From contig NZ_CP045915.1 of NCBI RefSeq assembly GCF_009650095.1, forward strand, positions 620,001-684,000: DNA of 64,000 bases. Reading direction: 5' to 3'. Shown here piece after piece: positions 19,793 through 28,212 of the stretch (its first letter is position 1; each line of letters begins with the position of its first letter). The notes below the pieces were generated by a model, which saw only the letters and a list, made by a program, of their open reading frames with translations, ran no database searches and had not been told where the DNA came from. This DNA comes from Gracilibacillus salitolerans. Lineage in GTDB: Bacteria; Bacillota; Bacilli; Bacillales; Amphibacillaceae. The position numbers and the translations under genes are program-made.

Positions 19793-20325
19793 GAACTGCG
19801 CAGTATCGTAGACATAAGCTTGTCTTCTTCCATTCTTTTGTTGATGAGGGCATGACCGTCGCTGCGGAAAATACTCCCTTTCCGGGGGCACGGCCTCAGC
19901 TAACTTTGCAAAGAAAATCACTTTGCAAAGTGGATCTTCGTCGCGTAAGTTCCCCCAGGATTGTCGCATTTTTCCGCAGCTTTGACTAGTTTTTTGGAAT
20001 AGTGAGAAGAAGTCCCTTGATTATATATCCGAAGATTTTCTTCTTTCAACAATCAGAACATTAGAACCAGCGGAGGCAGAATACGGAGACTCCTATGGGA
20101 ACAGCACGCGTCCGAATACCCCTTGATGCACCTGCGTCTTCTAGTAACGCTTCGTAGTATGCTTCCTCGGTGCAAGGGAGCACAGAAGTTCATTCAAGTA
20201 GTTCCCTGGCTGAGGCCGTGCCCATGGAAAGCGCAGTATTCTGCTGTAGCGAATGCTAGCACTTACCTTAAATCAGAATAGGAGGAAGCTACACCAAGTC
20301 AAATTTTCACAACTTCGCAGTTTTT
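19793..20325. repeat. MITE-like modular hairpin repeat, copy B (composite)
   Basis: Intergenic element of about 530 bp in front of alr. AACTGCG near its left edge and CTTCGCAGTT at its right edge repeat the end motif of copy A. It has two modules. Module 1 (19861-19980) has CTTTGCAAAG direct repeats shared with copy C. Module 2 (20069-20250) is the near-identical inverse of the 180-bp core of copy A. The TCTTCCATTCTTT stretch is also present. No coding function is seen. Confidence 0.85.
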
Positions 20326-20459
20326 ATCAAATGTGCATTTTTGTGTTGTATAAGAATATGTCGCGTTCAATCTGGGCTGTTTTAATCATACCTTTTTTTC
20401 GTTAAATGGTTTATAATGGATTTCGTTACATTCTATCGAATTGAAGGAGTATCATCAAC

Positions 20460-21578
20460 ATGGGTAAAAATTTTTATCGTGATTCTTGGGTAGAAGTGAA
20501 TCTGGATCATATTATATATAATATAGAGCAATTAAAGAATAAATTATCAGATAAAACGCAAATCTATGCAGTAGTGAAAGCAAATGGATATGGGCATGGT
20601 GATATTGAAGTGGCCAATGCAGCGCTTAAAGGAAGTGCAACAAGACTTGCTGTCGCTATATTAGACGAAGCATTGCGACTTCGCCGTGGTGGCATTAAAG
20701 TTCCTATTTTAGTTATGGGATGGATTCGTCCAGAAGATGCTGAAATCGCTGCTCAACACGATATCACGGTTACTTGTTATCAAAAAGAATGGCTAGAGGA
20801 AGTGCAAAAGCTTTCACTTCCTAAACCGCTAACTGTCCACCTTAAATGGGACACAGGGATGGGACGAATTGGTATCCGAACAGAGCAGGAATTATTAGAA
20901 ATACTCCCTCTATTACAACATAAAAATCTTTATTTAGAAGCAATATTCACGCATTTTGCTACCGCTGATGAAGGAAATATGGAGCATTTTGAAGCACAAA
21001 TAACTCATTTCGACAAACTATGGGCTATTTTTCAAGAGAACTGGTCACGGCACAAGGTAATGATCCATACTGGGAATAGTGCAGCGAGCATGCGTTTCCC
21101 TGAAAAAATGTTTGACTTCGTGCGTTTTGGTATCAGTATGTACGGACTGTATCCATCTGCTGTGGTCAAAACAGAAAAGCCGATTGAACTAAAACCAGCA
21201 CTTTCATTACACAGTCGTTTAATTCATGTGAAGAAAGTGGAAAAAGGAACACCAATTAGTTATGGGGCGACATATTTAGCGAACGAGGAGGAATGGATTG
21301 GTACAGTTCCGCTTGGTTATGCGGATGGTATTCGTCGTGCCTTACAAGGTGCCGAAGTCTTAGTTAATGGTGAGAGGTGTACAATTGTCGGTCGTATTTG
21401 TATGGACCAACTGATGGTTCGACTAACAAAACCTGCTAAAGTAGGAGATAAAGTCACTTTGATTGGTACACAAGGCGCGGCGAAGATCGAAATGGATGAA
21501 TGGGCCACACATTTGGACACGATTAATTATGAAATTGCTTGTATGATTAGTAATCGAGTCCCCAGAGTATATTCATGA
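20460..21578 (+). CDS. alr: Alanine racemase
   Basis: 372-residue fold-type III PLP enzyme that interconverts L- and D-Ala for the cell wall. The PLP Lys is in VVKANGYGHG near residue 40. The catalytic Tyr lies in the ISYGATYLA region near 265, and GRICMDQLMV is the second signature. Length and order (alr-mazE-mazF-rsbR) are as in Bacillus. AAGGAG precedes the ATG, with a TATAAT at 20412-20417 upstream. Confidence 0.95.
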   Translation: MGKNFYRDSWVEVNLDHIIYNIEQLKNKLSDKTQIYAVVKANGYGHGDIEVANAALKGSATRLAVAILDEALRLRRGGIKVPILVMGWIRPEDAEIAAQHDITVTCYQKEWLEEVQKLSLPKPLTVHLKWDTGMGRIGIRTEQELLEILPLLQHKNLYLEAIFTHFATADEGNMEHFEAQITHFDKLWAIFQENWSRHKVMIHTGNSAASMRFPEKMFDFVRFGISMYGLYPSAVVKTEKPIELKPALSLHSRLIHVKKVEKGTPISYGATYLANEEEWIGTVPLGYADGIRRALQGAEVLVNGERCTIVGRICMDQLMVRLTKPAKVGDKVTLIGTQGAAKIEMDEWATHLDTINYEIACMISNRVPRVYS

Positions 21579-21675
21579 AATAAAAAAATAGTCGGTAAGA
21601 CAAGATAATTCTTCAATCTTCTGGTAATACTGAAGGTATATTGTAGAAAAAAACGAAAAATTATCAAAAACCCCT

Positions 21676-21704
21676 TTGCAATGCCTGTTTCGGAATGGTA
21701 TGAT
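21676..21704 (+). promoter_or_regulatory. Sigma-A promoter for mazEF
   Basis: TTGCAA, a 17-base spacer, then TATGAT, 45-50 bases before the antitoxin start. Confidence 0.65.
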
Positions 21705-21755
21705 TGTATTGGATTATCATTTTAGGCTTGTCAATGTTGGTGGAGGTGTATGGTT

Positions 21756-22031
21756 TTGTCTGAAGACTTACAAGAAGTTGCTGTGAGATTACCGAAAAAC
21801 CTACTGAATGAGGTGGATGGCTTGATGAAAAGTGAAGATAGCAATTTAAGTGATTTTATTTGCCAAGCAACAAAGACGTATTTACGCGAAACGAAAAAAC
21901 GCCATATCCAGGAATCGATGCAAAGAGGTTATATGGAAATGGCAAAAATCAATTTGAATATTGCTTCAGAAGCTTTTCAAGCGGAAGAGGAGGCAGAAAA
22001 CACCCTAGAGCGCTTAGTGAGCGGGGTGTAG
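21756..22031 (+). CDS. mazE: MazE/NdoAI antitoxin
   Basis: 91-residue ribbon-helix-helix antitoxin. The N-terminal RHH part is LQEVAVRLPKNLLNEVDGLM. The C-terminal part, RGYMEMAKINLNIASEAFQAEEEAENTLERLVSGV, binds and blocks MazF and is very like B. subtilis NdoAI. I chose the TTG at 21756 because GGAGG at 21742-21746 is 9 bases away and the product then starts MSED like NdoAI. An ATG at 21750 is too close to that site. It is translationally linked to mazF, with 3 bases between them. Confidence 0.9.
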   Translation: MSEDLQEVAVRLPKNLLNEVDGLMKSEDSNLSDFICQATKTYLRETKKRHIQESMQRGYMEMAKINLNIASEAFQAEEEAENTLERLVSGV

Positions 22032-22034
22032 GTC

Positions 22035-22385
22035 TTGATAGTGAAAAGAGGCGACGTATATTTCGCCGATCTATCCCCTGTTGTGGGATCTGAACAGGGC
22101 GGTGTGCGTCCTGTATTAGTTTTGCAAAATGATATTGGAAACCGTTTCAGTCCCACTGTTATTGTCGCGGCTATCACCGCACAAATTCAAAAGGCGAAAT
22201 TGCCAACACATGTCGAAATTGATGCGGAAAAGTATGGCTTTGAGCGGAACTCCGTTATTTTACTGGAACAGATTCGTACAATTGATAAGCAACGTTTAAC
22301 AGATAAAATAACACAATTAGACAATAACATGATGGAACGTATAGATAGAGGATTAGAAATTAGTTTAGGGTTAACTGATTTCTAA
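22035..22385 (+). CDS. mazF: MazF/NdoA endoribonuclease toxin
   Basis: 116-residue mRNA interferase, which cleaves at U^ACAU in B. subtilis. The sequence [20 protein letters not shown] is nearly unchanged from B. subtilis NdoA, including the catalytic Arg and Thr region ([12 protein letters not shown]). Start is TTG at 22035, giving MIVKRG as in the homologue. A TTG start keeps toxin translation low. It sits before the sigma-B genes as in Bacillus, but here a terminator separates them. Confidence 0.95.
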   Translation: MIVKRGDVYFADLSPVVGSEQGGVRPVLVLQNDIGNRFSPTVIVAAITAQIQKAKLPTHVEIDAEKYGFERNSVILLEQIRTIDKQRLTDKITQLDNNMMERIDRGLEISLGLTDF

Positions 22386-22397
22386 TCCTCTATCTTC

Positions 22398-22436
22398 AAA
22401 ACCCTTGCTTTTAAGAATGAAAGCAAGGGTTTTTTA
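22398..22436 (+). terminator. Terminator between mazF and rsbRA
   Basis: Stem AAACCCTTGCTTT/AAAGCAAGGGTTT with an 8-nt loop and T run. It suggests that rsbRA has its own promoter in 22440-22530. Confidence 0.88.
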
Positions 22437-22552
22437 GCAAATGATTGAAAAAAATGTCCGATTTTGTAACTATTAAGATGAATATTAATCGTAAATTCTA
22501 CTGTTTTATTGTAAACTATTAGATAGCATTGAAAATAGCGGAGGTTGAAAAA

Positions 22553-23419
22553 ATGCCAGAAACATTACGAAGAATTGTAGTAGAAAACAGTGATGTTATT
22601 TCCAAAAATTGGTTAGATGAAATAACAGAAAAGCGCAAGTCCGACTATACTTCAAGTATATCGGATAGTTTATATCACACTACGAATCAAGAATTCATCA
22701 ATGTCATTTTTTCCAGTATTAATCGTCGAGGGGATACCGGAGAAATGGATGACTTTGCAGAACGATTGATAAATCTTGGCTGGCCGTTGAGTTATATTAC
22801 AGACGGATTGCAAACGTTTAGAAGGGTAACAATTGACTTTATTTTAAGTCAGTCTGATCAAGTAGACACAGAAGAATTCTCACGCATCTTTAATATTGTC
22901 GAAGATTGGGTGGAACCAATCATCAATCAGCTTGTCAATCAATATTCAGGAAGCTGGGAACATACGGTTACCCTGCAAAGGATGGCACTGCAGGAATTGT
23001 CTGCTCCGCTTATTCCTGTTATGGACAATATCACCGTGATGCCTTTAATTGGAACGATCGACACAGAACGTGCCAAATTAATTATGGAAAACCTTTTAGA
23101 AGGAGTAATGAAACATAATTCGGAAGTGGTATTGATCGATATTACTGGTGTGCCTGTTGTTGATACAATGGTAGCACACCATATTATTCAAGCTGCAGAA
23201 GCCGTACGTTTAATCGGAGCAACTTGTATTTTAGTTGGTATTCGTCCTGAAATAGCTCAGACAATCGTTAATCTAGGTATTGATTTAAGCAAATTTCCGA
23301 CAAAAAGTTCCTTGAGAAAAGGATTTAATACGGCATTAAAATTGACTAATCGTGAGATAGTTGATTTAGATAATTTCAAAGAAGAAGATATAACCAAAAT
23401 CATTGACTCACTTAAATAA
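22553..23419 (+). CDS. rsbRA: Stressosome protein RsbRA
   Basis: 288-residue stressosome subunit: an N-terminal non-haem globin-like sensor domain (about 1-140), a linker helix, and a C-terminal STAS domain (about 150-270). The STAS domain holds the Thr residues phosphorylated by RsbT in this family (DITGVPVVDT and LIGATC). GCGGAGG at 22537-22544 picks the ATG at 22553 over an upstream TTG. With RsbS it builds the large signalling complex that releases RsbT on environmental stress. A paralogue lies at 61402-62292. Confidence 0.95.
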   Translation: MPETLRRIVVENSDVISKNWLDEITEKRKSDYTSSISDSLYHTTNQEFINVIFSSINRRGDTGEMDDFAERLINLGWPLSYITDGLQTFRRVTIDFILSQSDQVDTEEFSRIFNIVEDWVEPIINQLVNQYSGSWEHTVTLQRMALQELSAPLIPVMDNITVMPLIGTIDTERAKLIMENLLEGVMKHNSEVVLIDITGVPVVDTMVAHHIIQAAEAVRLIGATCILVGIRPEIAQTIVNLGIDLSKFPTKSSLRKGFNTALKLTNREIVDLDNFKEEDITKIIDSLK

Positions 23420-23431
23420 GGAGGTGCTTCT

Positions 23432-23788
23432 ATGAGAATACCAATTTTAAAACTACACAACTATTTATTGGTATCCATTCAAATCGATCTCGATGATCAA
23501 ACTGCAATTGATTTTCAAGAAGACTTACTTAGTAAAATACATAAGAGTGGTGCAACAGGAGTGGTCATCGATTTAACCTCTGTTGATATCATCGATTCCT
23601 TTATTGCAAAAGTATTAGGTGACGTTGTATCAATGTCAGATTTAATGGGCGCAAAAGTAGTGTTAACCGGTATTCAGCCTGCGGTTGCGATGACGTTAAT
23701 TGATTTAGGAATTCATTTACAAAATGTTCCGACAGCACTTGATTTAGAACAGGGGCTGATTAAACTTCGCCAGGAACTGGAGGAGTAA
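23432..23788 (+). CDS. rsbS: Stressosome core protein RsbS
   Basis: 118-residue single STAS domain protein. It is the scaffold of the stressosome and the inhibitor of RsbT. The phosphoacceptor Ser is in [18 protein letters not shown] precedes the ATG, 12 bases after rsbRA. RsbT follows 2 bases downstream, as expected for proteins needed in fixed ratio. Confidence 0.95.
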   Translation: MRIPILKLHNYLLVSIQIDLDDQTAIDFQEDLLSKIHKSGATGVVIDLTSVDIIDSFIAKVLGDVVSMSDLMGAKVVLTGIQPAVAMTLIDLGIHLQNVPTALDLEQGLIKLRQELEE

Positions 23789-23790
23789 TC

Positions 23791-24192
23791 ATGAAAACAA
23801 AATCAAGTGTAAAAATAAATAAAGAATGGGATATTGTTGGAGCAAGACAAATAGGGAGAGAATTGGCAAAAGACTTGGGATTCGGTACAGTAGATCAAGC
23901 TAGAATTGCTACTGCAATTTCCGAATTAGCCCGTAACATATACTTATATGCTGATAAAGGTAAAGTGGCATATGAAAAAATAGAAGATATGAATAAAAAA
24001 GGGTTAAAAATTATCGCTTGTGATCAAGGGCCTGGTATTAATGATTTAAGTAAGGTAATGGAAGATGGTTTTTCTACTTCCGGAGGGCTGGGTGCTGGGC
24101 TGCCAGGTGTAAAAAGATTAATGGATTATTTTGATATTGTGTCTGAACCGGGTAAGGGTACGACCATAACTACGATCAAATGGGTTCGATAA
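23791..24192 (+). CDS. rsbT: Serine/threonine kinase RsbT
   Basis: 133-residue GHKL-fold kinase. The N-box is ISELARNIYLYA, the G1-like box is CDQGPGI, and GGLGAGLPGVKRLMD closes the ATP pocket. It phosphorylates RsbR and RsbS, leaves the stressosome and then activates RsbU by binding. The length is as in B. subtilis. AGGAG overlaps the end of rsbS. Confidence 0.95.
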   Translation: MKTKSSVKINKEWDIVGARQIGRELAKDLGFGTVDQARIATAISELARNIYLYADKGKVAYEKIEDMNKKGLKIIACDQGPGINDLSKVMEDGFSTSGGLGAGLPGVKRLMDYFDIVSEPGKGTTITTIKWVR

Positions 24193-24300
24193 GATAGATA
24201 TACTAGTGTAACTGATTAATAGAATGTTCATTTTACCCCTATACCAAAATGACAATGTAGATTTTCAAATTTGTAGTAATCGTAGTTAGGAGGTAATGAG

Positions 24301-25305
24301 ATGGAGCCTTATAAGTTCGATGTCAACAGTTATCGGAATTTATTAAAAAAGTATATAGCGTCACAAGACGAAAAATCATTATATCAAGCAGAACAATTTA
24401 GTAAGTTATCGATGCAACATAATATATCTCCTGAGGAAATTATTAATGTGCATATACAAGCATTAAAAGAGTTATATCCTGATTTACCAGCAGAGATAGG
24501 ATCTTCTATGAATTTCCTTTTGGAAACAATGATTTCATATGGGTTGGCTTATCAAGAATTTCAGACATTAAGAGAAAAACAAGGAGAACTAGAGTCGGAA
24601 ATCTCTATTGCTGCTAACATGCAACAGACGCTCCTTTCAACTACAAAACCGGACATAGAGGGTATGGATATCGGTGCGGTTAGTGTACCTTCTCATCAAA
24701 TGAATGGTGATTACTATCATTTTGTTACCGATGAATCAAATAATTTAGGTATCGCTATTGCTGATGTCATCGGAAAAGGTATACCTGCAGCATTAGCGAT
24801 GTCAATGATTAAATATTCCTTGGATAGTTTTCCGGAAACAATGAGAAACCCTAGTGTAATATTAGAAAATTTAAATCGTGTGGTTGAGAGGAATGTGGAC
24901 ACTAGTATGTTCATCACGATGTTTTATGGATTATTTAATCATGAAACAGGTTCCTTGCAGTTTTCTTCGGCTGGACACGAGCCTGGTTTTTATTACTGTG
25001 GAACTACAGATCGATTTTTTGAAATCACGACAAAAGGTTTAGTGTTAGGTGTTTCCGATCAGGCAACATATGAACAGACTGCCATTACTATGAAACCTGG
25101 TGACATGGTTGTATTATTAACGGATGGTGTGACAGAATGCCGGATCGGAGAACGATTTATTGAAACGGAAGAAGTATTGGAAGTGATTCGTAAGTATATG
25201 CATTTACCTGCGCAGGAAGCGGTAGAGTTAGTATATCGTCATTTTGAGCGTTTACAGGATTTTCAGTTAAGAGATGATTTTACGCTGATCTTTTTAAAAA
25301 AATAG
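24301..25305 (+). CDS. rsbU: PP2C phosphatase RsbU
   Basis: 334-residue sigma-B regulator: an N-terminal helical RsbT-binding domain (about 1-85), a coiled-coil linker with QEFQTLREKQGELESEI, and a C-terminal PP2C/SpoIIE domain. Metal-binding Asp motifs are NGDYYHF, IADVIGKG, LTDGVTE and RDDFTLI. It dephosphorylates RsbV after environmental stress. AGGAGG precedes the ATG. A 108-base gap separates it from rsbT with no clear terminator. Confidence 0.95.
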   Translation: MEPYKFDVNSYRNLLKKYIASQDEKSLYQAEQFSKLSMQHNISPEEIINVHIQALKELYPDLPAEIGSSMNFLLETMISYGLAYQEFQTLREKQGELESEISIAANMQQTLLSTTKPDIEGMDIGAVSVPSHQMNGDYYHFVTDESNNLGIAIADVIGKGIPAALAMSMIKYSLDSFPETMRNPSVILENLNRVVERNVDTSMFITMFYGLFNHETGSLQFSSAGHEPGFYYCGTTDRFFEITTKGLVLGVSDQATYEQTAITMKPGDMVVLLTDGVTECRIGERFIETEEVLEVIRKYMHLPAQEAVELVYRHFERLQDFQLRDDFTLIFLKK

Positions 25306-25329
25306 TTTAAGAAGAAAAAAATAGGGAAT
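25305..25329 (+). promoter_or_regulatory. Sigma-B promoter upstream of rsbV
   Basis: GTTTAA at 25305-25310 overlaps the rsbU stop. It is followed by a 13-base spacer and GGGAAT at 25324-25329, which fits the sigma-B consensus GTTTAA-N12-15-GGGTAT with one mismatch. It occupies the same place as the autoregulatory promoter of the B. subtilis sigB operon. Confidence 0.85.
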
Positions 25330-25440
25330 GGTGAATCGTAAGCCTAGTACCAATAATTTGACAGGTCTTAACTGTAATCAAAAATAGATGAAAATATATG
25401 TAAAAAGCAAGCTTAATAGGATGACGAGGAGGTAACCGTT

Positions 25441-25770
25441 TTGAACTTAAATATCGAACGAAATGATAATGGTAAAACACAAGGGTTAAATTTAGCAGGA
25501 GAGATTGATGCCTATACCGCTCCTAAGTTGAAAGAAGCTCTATTGCCGTTAACAAAACATGAAGGAACCACAATTGTTGTAGATTTAGAACATGTTAACT
25601 ATATGGATAGTACAGGCCTTGGCGTATTTATAAGTGCACTGAAGTCGACCAAAGAATATAATAGTGATTTGCGATTGGTTGCATTACAAGATCGTGTTAG
25701 ACGATTATTTGACATTACTGGATTAGATAGCATTATTAATATTGATTCAACGGTACGAGGTGGGAAATAA
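25441..25770 (+). CDS. rsbV: Anti-anti-sigma factor RsbV
   Basis: 109-residue STAS protein. Its phosphoacceptor Ser is in NYMDSTGLGVF near residue 56. Unphosphorylated RsbV binds RsbW and frees sigma-B. The TTG start at 25441 follows GAGGAGGTAAC. It is the first gene after the internal sigma-B promoter, so rsbV, rsbW, sigB and rsbX are amplified together once sigma-B is active. Confidence 0.95.
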   Translation: MNLNIERNDNGKTQGLNLAGEIDAYTAPKLKEALLPLTKHEGTTIVVDLEHVNYMDSTGLGVFISALKSTKEYNSDLRLVALQDRVRRLFDITGLDSIINIDSTVRGGK

Positions 25771-25771
25771 T

Positions 25772-26248
25772 ATGGAATCTTTTGACTTCATCGAAATGAA
25801 AGTACCAGCAAGGGCGGAATATGTAGGGGTAGTCAGGTTAAGTACATCAGGAATTGCTAACCGAATGGGATTTAGTTACGAAGAAATTGAAGATCTAAAA
25901 GTAGCTATTTCTGAAGCGTTGTCCAATGCCACTGAGCATGCTTATGGAAATGAGGAAGGTGGAGAGGTAACCATTGGTTTTGGTGTTTATCAAGATCGTT
26001 TAGAAGTAATGGTTGCTGATCGTGGAGGAAGCTTTGATCTGCAAAAAATCAAAAAAGATATAGGACCTTATGAAAACAATCAATCGATTGAAGATTTGCG
26101 CGAAGGAGGCTTTGGCCTTTTCTTAATTGAAGCTCTGATGGACAAGGTAGAGATCAAAAATGATTATGGTGTGATTGTGTTAATGACCAAATACCTCCAT
26201 GAAAATGAGGTGGATATCAATGACGACCAAATCTCGACCACACAATAA
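25772..26248 (+). CDS. rsbW: Anti-sigma factor and kinase RsbW
   Basis: 158-residue GHKL-type kinase with N-box SEALSNATEHAYG, G1-like ADRGGSFD and G2-like EGGFGLFLIEALMD. It binds sigma-B and phosphorylates RsbV. The ATG at 25772 is two bases after the rsbV stop and follows GAGGTGGG. Its 3' end overlaps sigB by 29 bases, ensuring coupled synthesis of the factor and its inhibitor. Confidence 0.95.
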   Translation: MESFDFIEMKVPARAEYVGVVRLSTSGIANRMGFSYEEIEDLKVAISEALSNATEHAYGNEEGGEVTIGFGVYQDRLEVMVADRGGSFDLQKIKKDIGPYENNQSIEDLREGGFGLFLIEALMDKVEIKNDYGVIVLMTKYLHENEVDINDDQISTTQ

Positions 26249-27011
26249 TCGTGAGGATGAGGTGTATCAGTGGATCCGTGCCTTTCAAGAAAACCCTGAG
26301 GATCAAGCTATACAAGAGAAAATTGTCTTAACATATCAAAAACTTGTGAAGTCTCTGGCACGAAAATATGCAAAAAATGAAATGATTTATGAGGATCTTG
26401 AACAAGTAGGAATGTTAGGACTTTTAGCAGCAATTAGAAGATATGATCCAGAGCTTGGCAGGTCTTTTGAATCCTTCGCTATTCCTACAATTATTGGAGA
26501 AATCAAACGGTTTATACGCGATAAAACTTGGAGTGTTCATGTTCCTAGACGTATTAAAGAATTAGGTCCAAAGATCAAAAAAGCGACAGAAGCTTTAACA
26601 ACAGATAATCAAAAATCACCTTCCATTAAAGAGATCGCTGACTATATTGATGTATCAGAAGAAGAAGTGCTTGAAACGATGGAAATGAGTCAAAGCTATA
26701 ATGCATTATCGGTTGATCGTAAAATTGAAGCAGATTCAGATGGTAGTGAAGTATCGATATTGGATTTAATCGGCAACCAAGAGTCAGGATATGAAGATGT
26801 GGATCGTCAATTATTGCTTGAAAAAATAATGCCCATCTTAAATGAACGAGAACAAGAAATTCTCCGATATACTTATTTTGAGAATAAAAGTCAGAAAGAA
26901 ACAGGTGAATTACTGGGAATATCACAAATGCATGTCTCCAGAATCCAACGACATGCACTGAAAAAACTTCGTGAAGCACTACAAGCTGAGAATATGGAGG
27001 CCATTCGTTAA
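26220..27011 (+). CDS. sigB: RNA polymerase sigma factor SigB
   Basis: 263-residue sigma-70-family factor of the SigB/F/G group. Region 2 has YEDLEQVGMLGLLAAIRRYD and FESFAIPTIIGEIKRFIRDKTW. Region 3 follows, and region 4 ends with SQKETGELLGISQMHVSRIQRHAL as the -35-binding helix. The ATG at 26220 lies inside rsbW. It directs the general stress regulon. The KGG-protein genes at the right of the window have matching promoters. Confidence 0.95.
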   Translation: MTTKSRPHNNREDEVYQWIRAFQENPEDQAIQEKIVLTYQKLVKSLARKYAKNEMIYEDLEQVGMLGLLAAIRRYDPELGRSFESFAIPTIIGEIKRFIRDKTWSVHVPRRIKELGPKIKKATEALTTDNQKSPSIKEIADYIDVSEEEVLETMEMSQSYNALSVDRKIEADSDGSEVSILDLIGNQESGYEDVDRQLLLEKIMPILNEREQEILRYTYFENKSQKETGELLGISQMHVSRIQRHALKKLREALQAENMEAIR

Positions 27012-27616
27012 TGCGAAATAGTGATCAAGTAGAAGTGTCTGTTTATCAAAAAGCTAAAAAAGGTAATTACTATTGTGGAGACAGTTATTTCTACCATGAG
27101 TCTGACGGAAAGTTTATTTGTGCATTAGCTGATGGTCTTGGCAGTGGTGAATTCGCAAAAGAATCATCGCAAACGGTGATGGAAGTGATTCGTGATAATA
27201 TAGATGTTCCTGTTACATCCATGATGAAGAAAAGTAACGAAAAGTTGGTAGGTAAACGTGGTGTGGTCTTAGGAATCTTACAACTTGACTTAAAGTCAAA
27301 GCGTTATGCCTATTCTTCGATCGGAAATATTGGGTTAATGACTATAACCACTAACTCTATTAAAAAGAGAAATATCCCACAGGCAGGCTATTTGAGTGGC
27401 TATGATAGACCTTTTAAAGTGATGTCAGATCATCTCGAAGAAGGTATGATTTTTGTGATGTTCTCTGATGGTGTAACATCAAAAGAAATTTCTAACTCTT
27501 ATTTTCTTCATAAGGAAGTAGATCAGATAACAGATACCTTTGCTTATCTATATCAACAAAAACTAGCTGACGACACTACGCTAATTGCCATGAAATACAA
27601 TGAGGAATCCCGTTAG
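27011..27616 (+). CDS. rsbX: PP2C phosphatase RsbX
   Basis: 201-residue single PP2C domain: the motif LADGLGSGEFAKESSQ near residue 40, FSDGVTS and DDTTLIAM at the C-terminus. It dephosphorylates RsbR and RsbS and resets the stressosome. Its ATG overlaps the sigB stop (TAATG). A terminator overlapping the stop ends the operon. Confidence 0.93.
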   Translation: MRNSDQVEVSVYQKAKKGNYYCGDSYFYHESDGKFICALADGLGSGEFAKESSQTVMEVIRDNIDVPVTSMMKKSNEKLVGKRGVVLGILQLDLKSKRYAYSSIGNIGLMTITTNSIKKRNIPQAGYLSGYDRPFKVMSDHLEEGMIFVMFSDGVTSKEISNSYFLHKEVDQITDTFAYLYQQKLADDTTLIAMKYNEESR

Positions 27617-27637
27617 ATAACGACGGGATTCCTTTTT
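27604..27637 (+). terminator. Terminator of the sigB operon
   Basis: Stem GGAATCCCGT/ACGGGATTCC, starting inside the last rsbX codons, followed by TTTTTA. Confidence 0.85.
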
Positions 27638-27671
27638 ATCTTATGAGAAATGTAAAAGGCGCAATATACAT

Positions 27672-28015
27672 AAACAGCGAAGTTATACGTTTTAGATTTA
27701 CTTTCTTCCATTCTTTCTGTAGAGAGTGTTATGTCACCGCTTCGGCAGAATACTGCGCTTTCCGTGGGCTCGGCTTCAGCTAACTTTGCAAAGAAAACCA
27801 CTTTGCAAAGTGGATCTTCAGCTCTCGCTGTCCCACAGGAGTCTCCGTATTCTGCCTGCGCTATTTTTAGTGTTCTGATTATTGATAGAGTAGAACTTAA
27901 GGAACTATATTCATTGGCTTTTCTGTCGATTTTTCCGCAGCGACGAACTAGCAATCATCTACAGAAGGATGGGAGAACATCCAACCCAAAGTGAATTTTC
28001 ATTAGTTAGCAGTTT
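27672..28015. repeat. MITE-like modular hairpin repeat, copy C
   Basis: Shortest copy, about 340 bp, between rsbX and tex. AAACAGCGAA at the left and TTAGCAGTTT at the right are degenerate end motifs. The core (27738-27862) begins CGGCAGAATACTGCGCTTTCC and ends CAGGAGTCTCCGTATTCTGCC. It carries the CTTTGCAAAG pair also seen in copy B. TCTTCCATTCTTT and CCGCAGCGACGAACT flank the core as in copy A. Confidence 0.85.
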
Positions 28016-28212
28016 GTATCTATTTTGAACCAAATAATAAAAATAGGACTTGATGAGGATTGGCTAGGGGTGAGGTGGATAGGTAAAGTATCTGTGGATA
28101 TCGTGGTTTCTTAAAAGATTCTATTCAGTAAGTGGTAATATTCAGGTTTTATGTGAACTAACCTGTTCTTTTTGTTAAAATAAAGAAGGATTAGTATGAA
28201 GGAGGAAACGCA

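Noticed and set aside
21750..21755. ATG at 21750 as mazE start
   Set aside because: Only 3 bases after GGAGG. TTG at 21756 has normal spacing and gives the NdoAI-like N-terminus.
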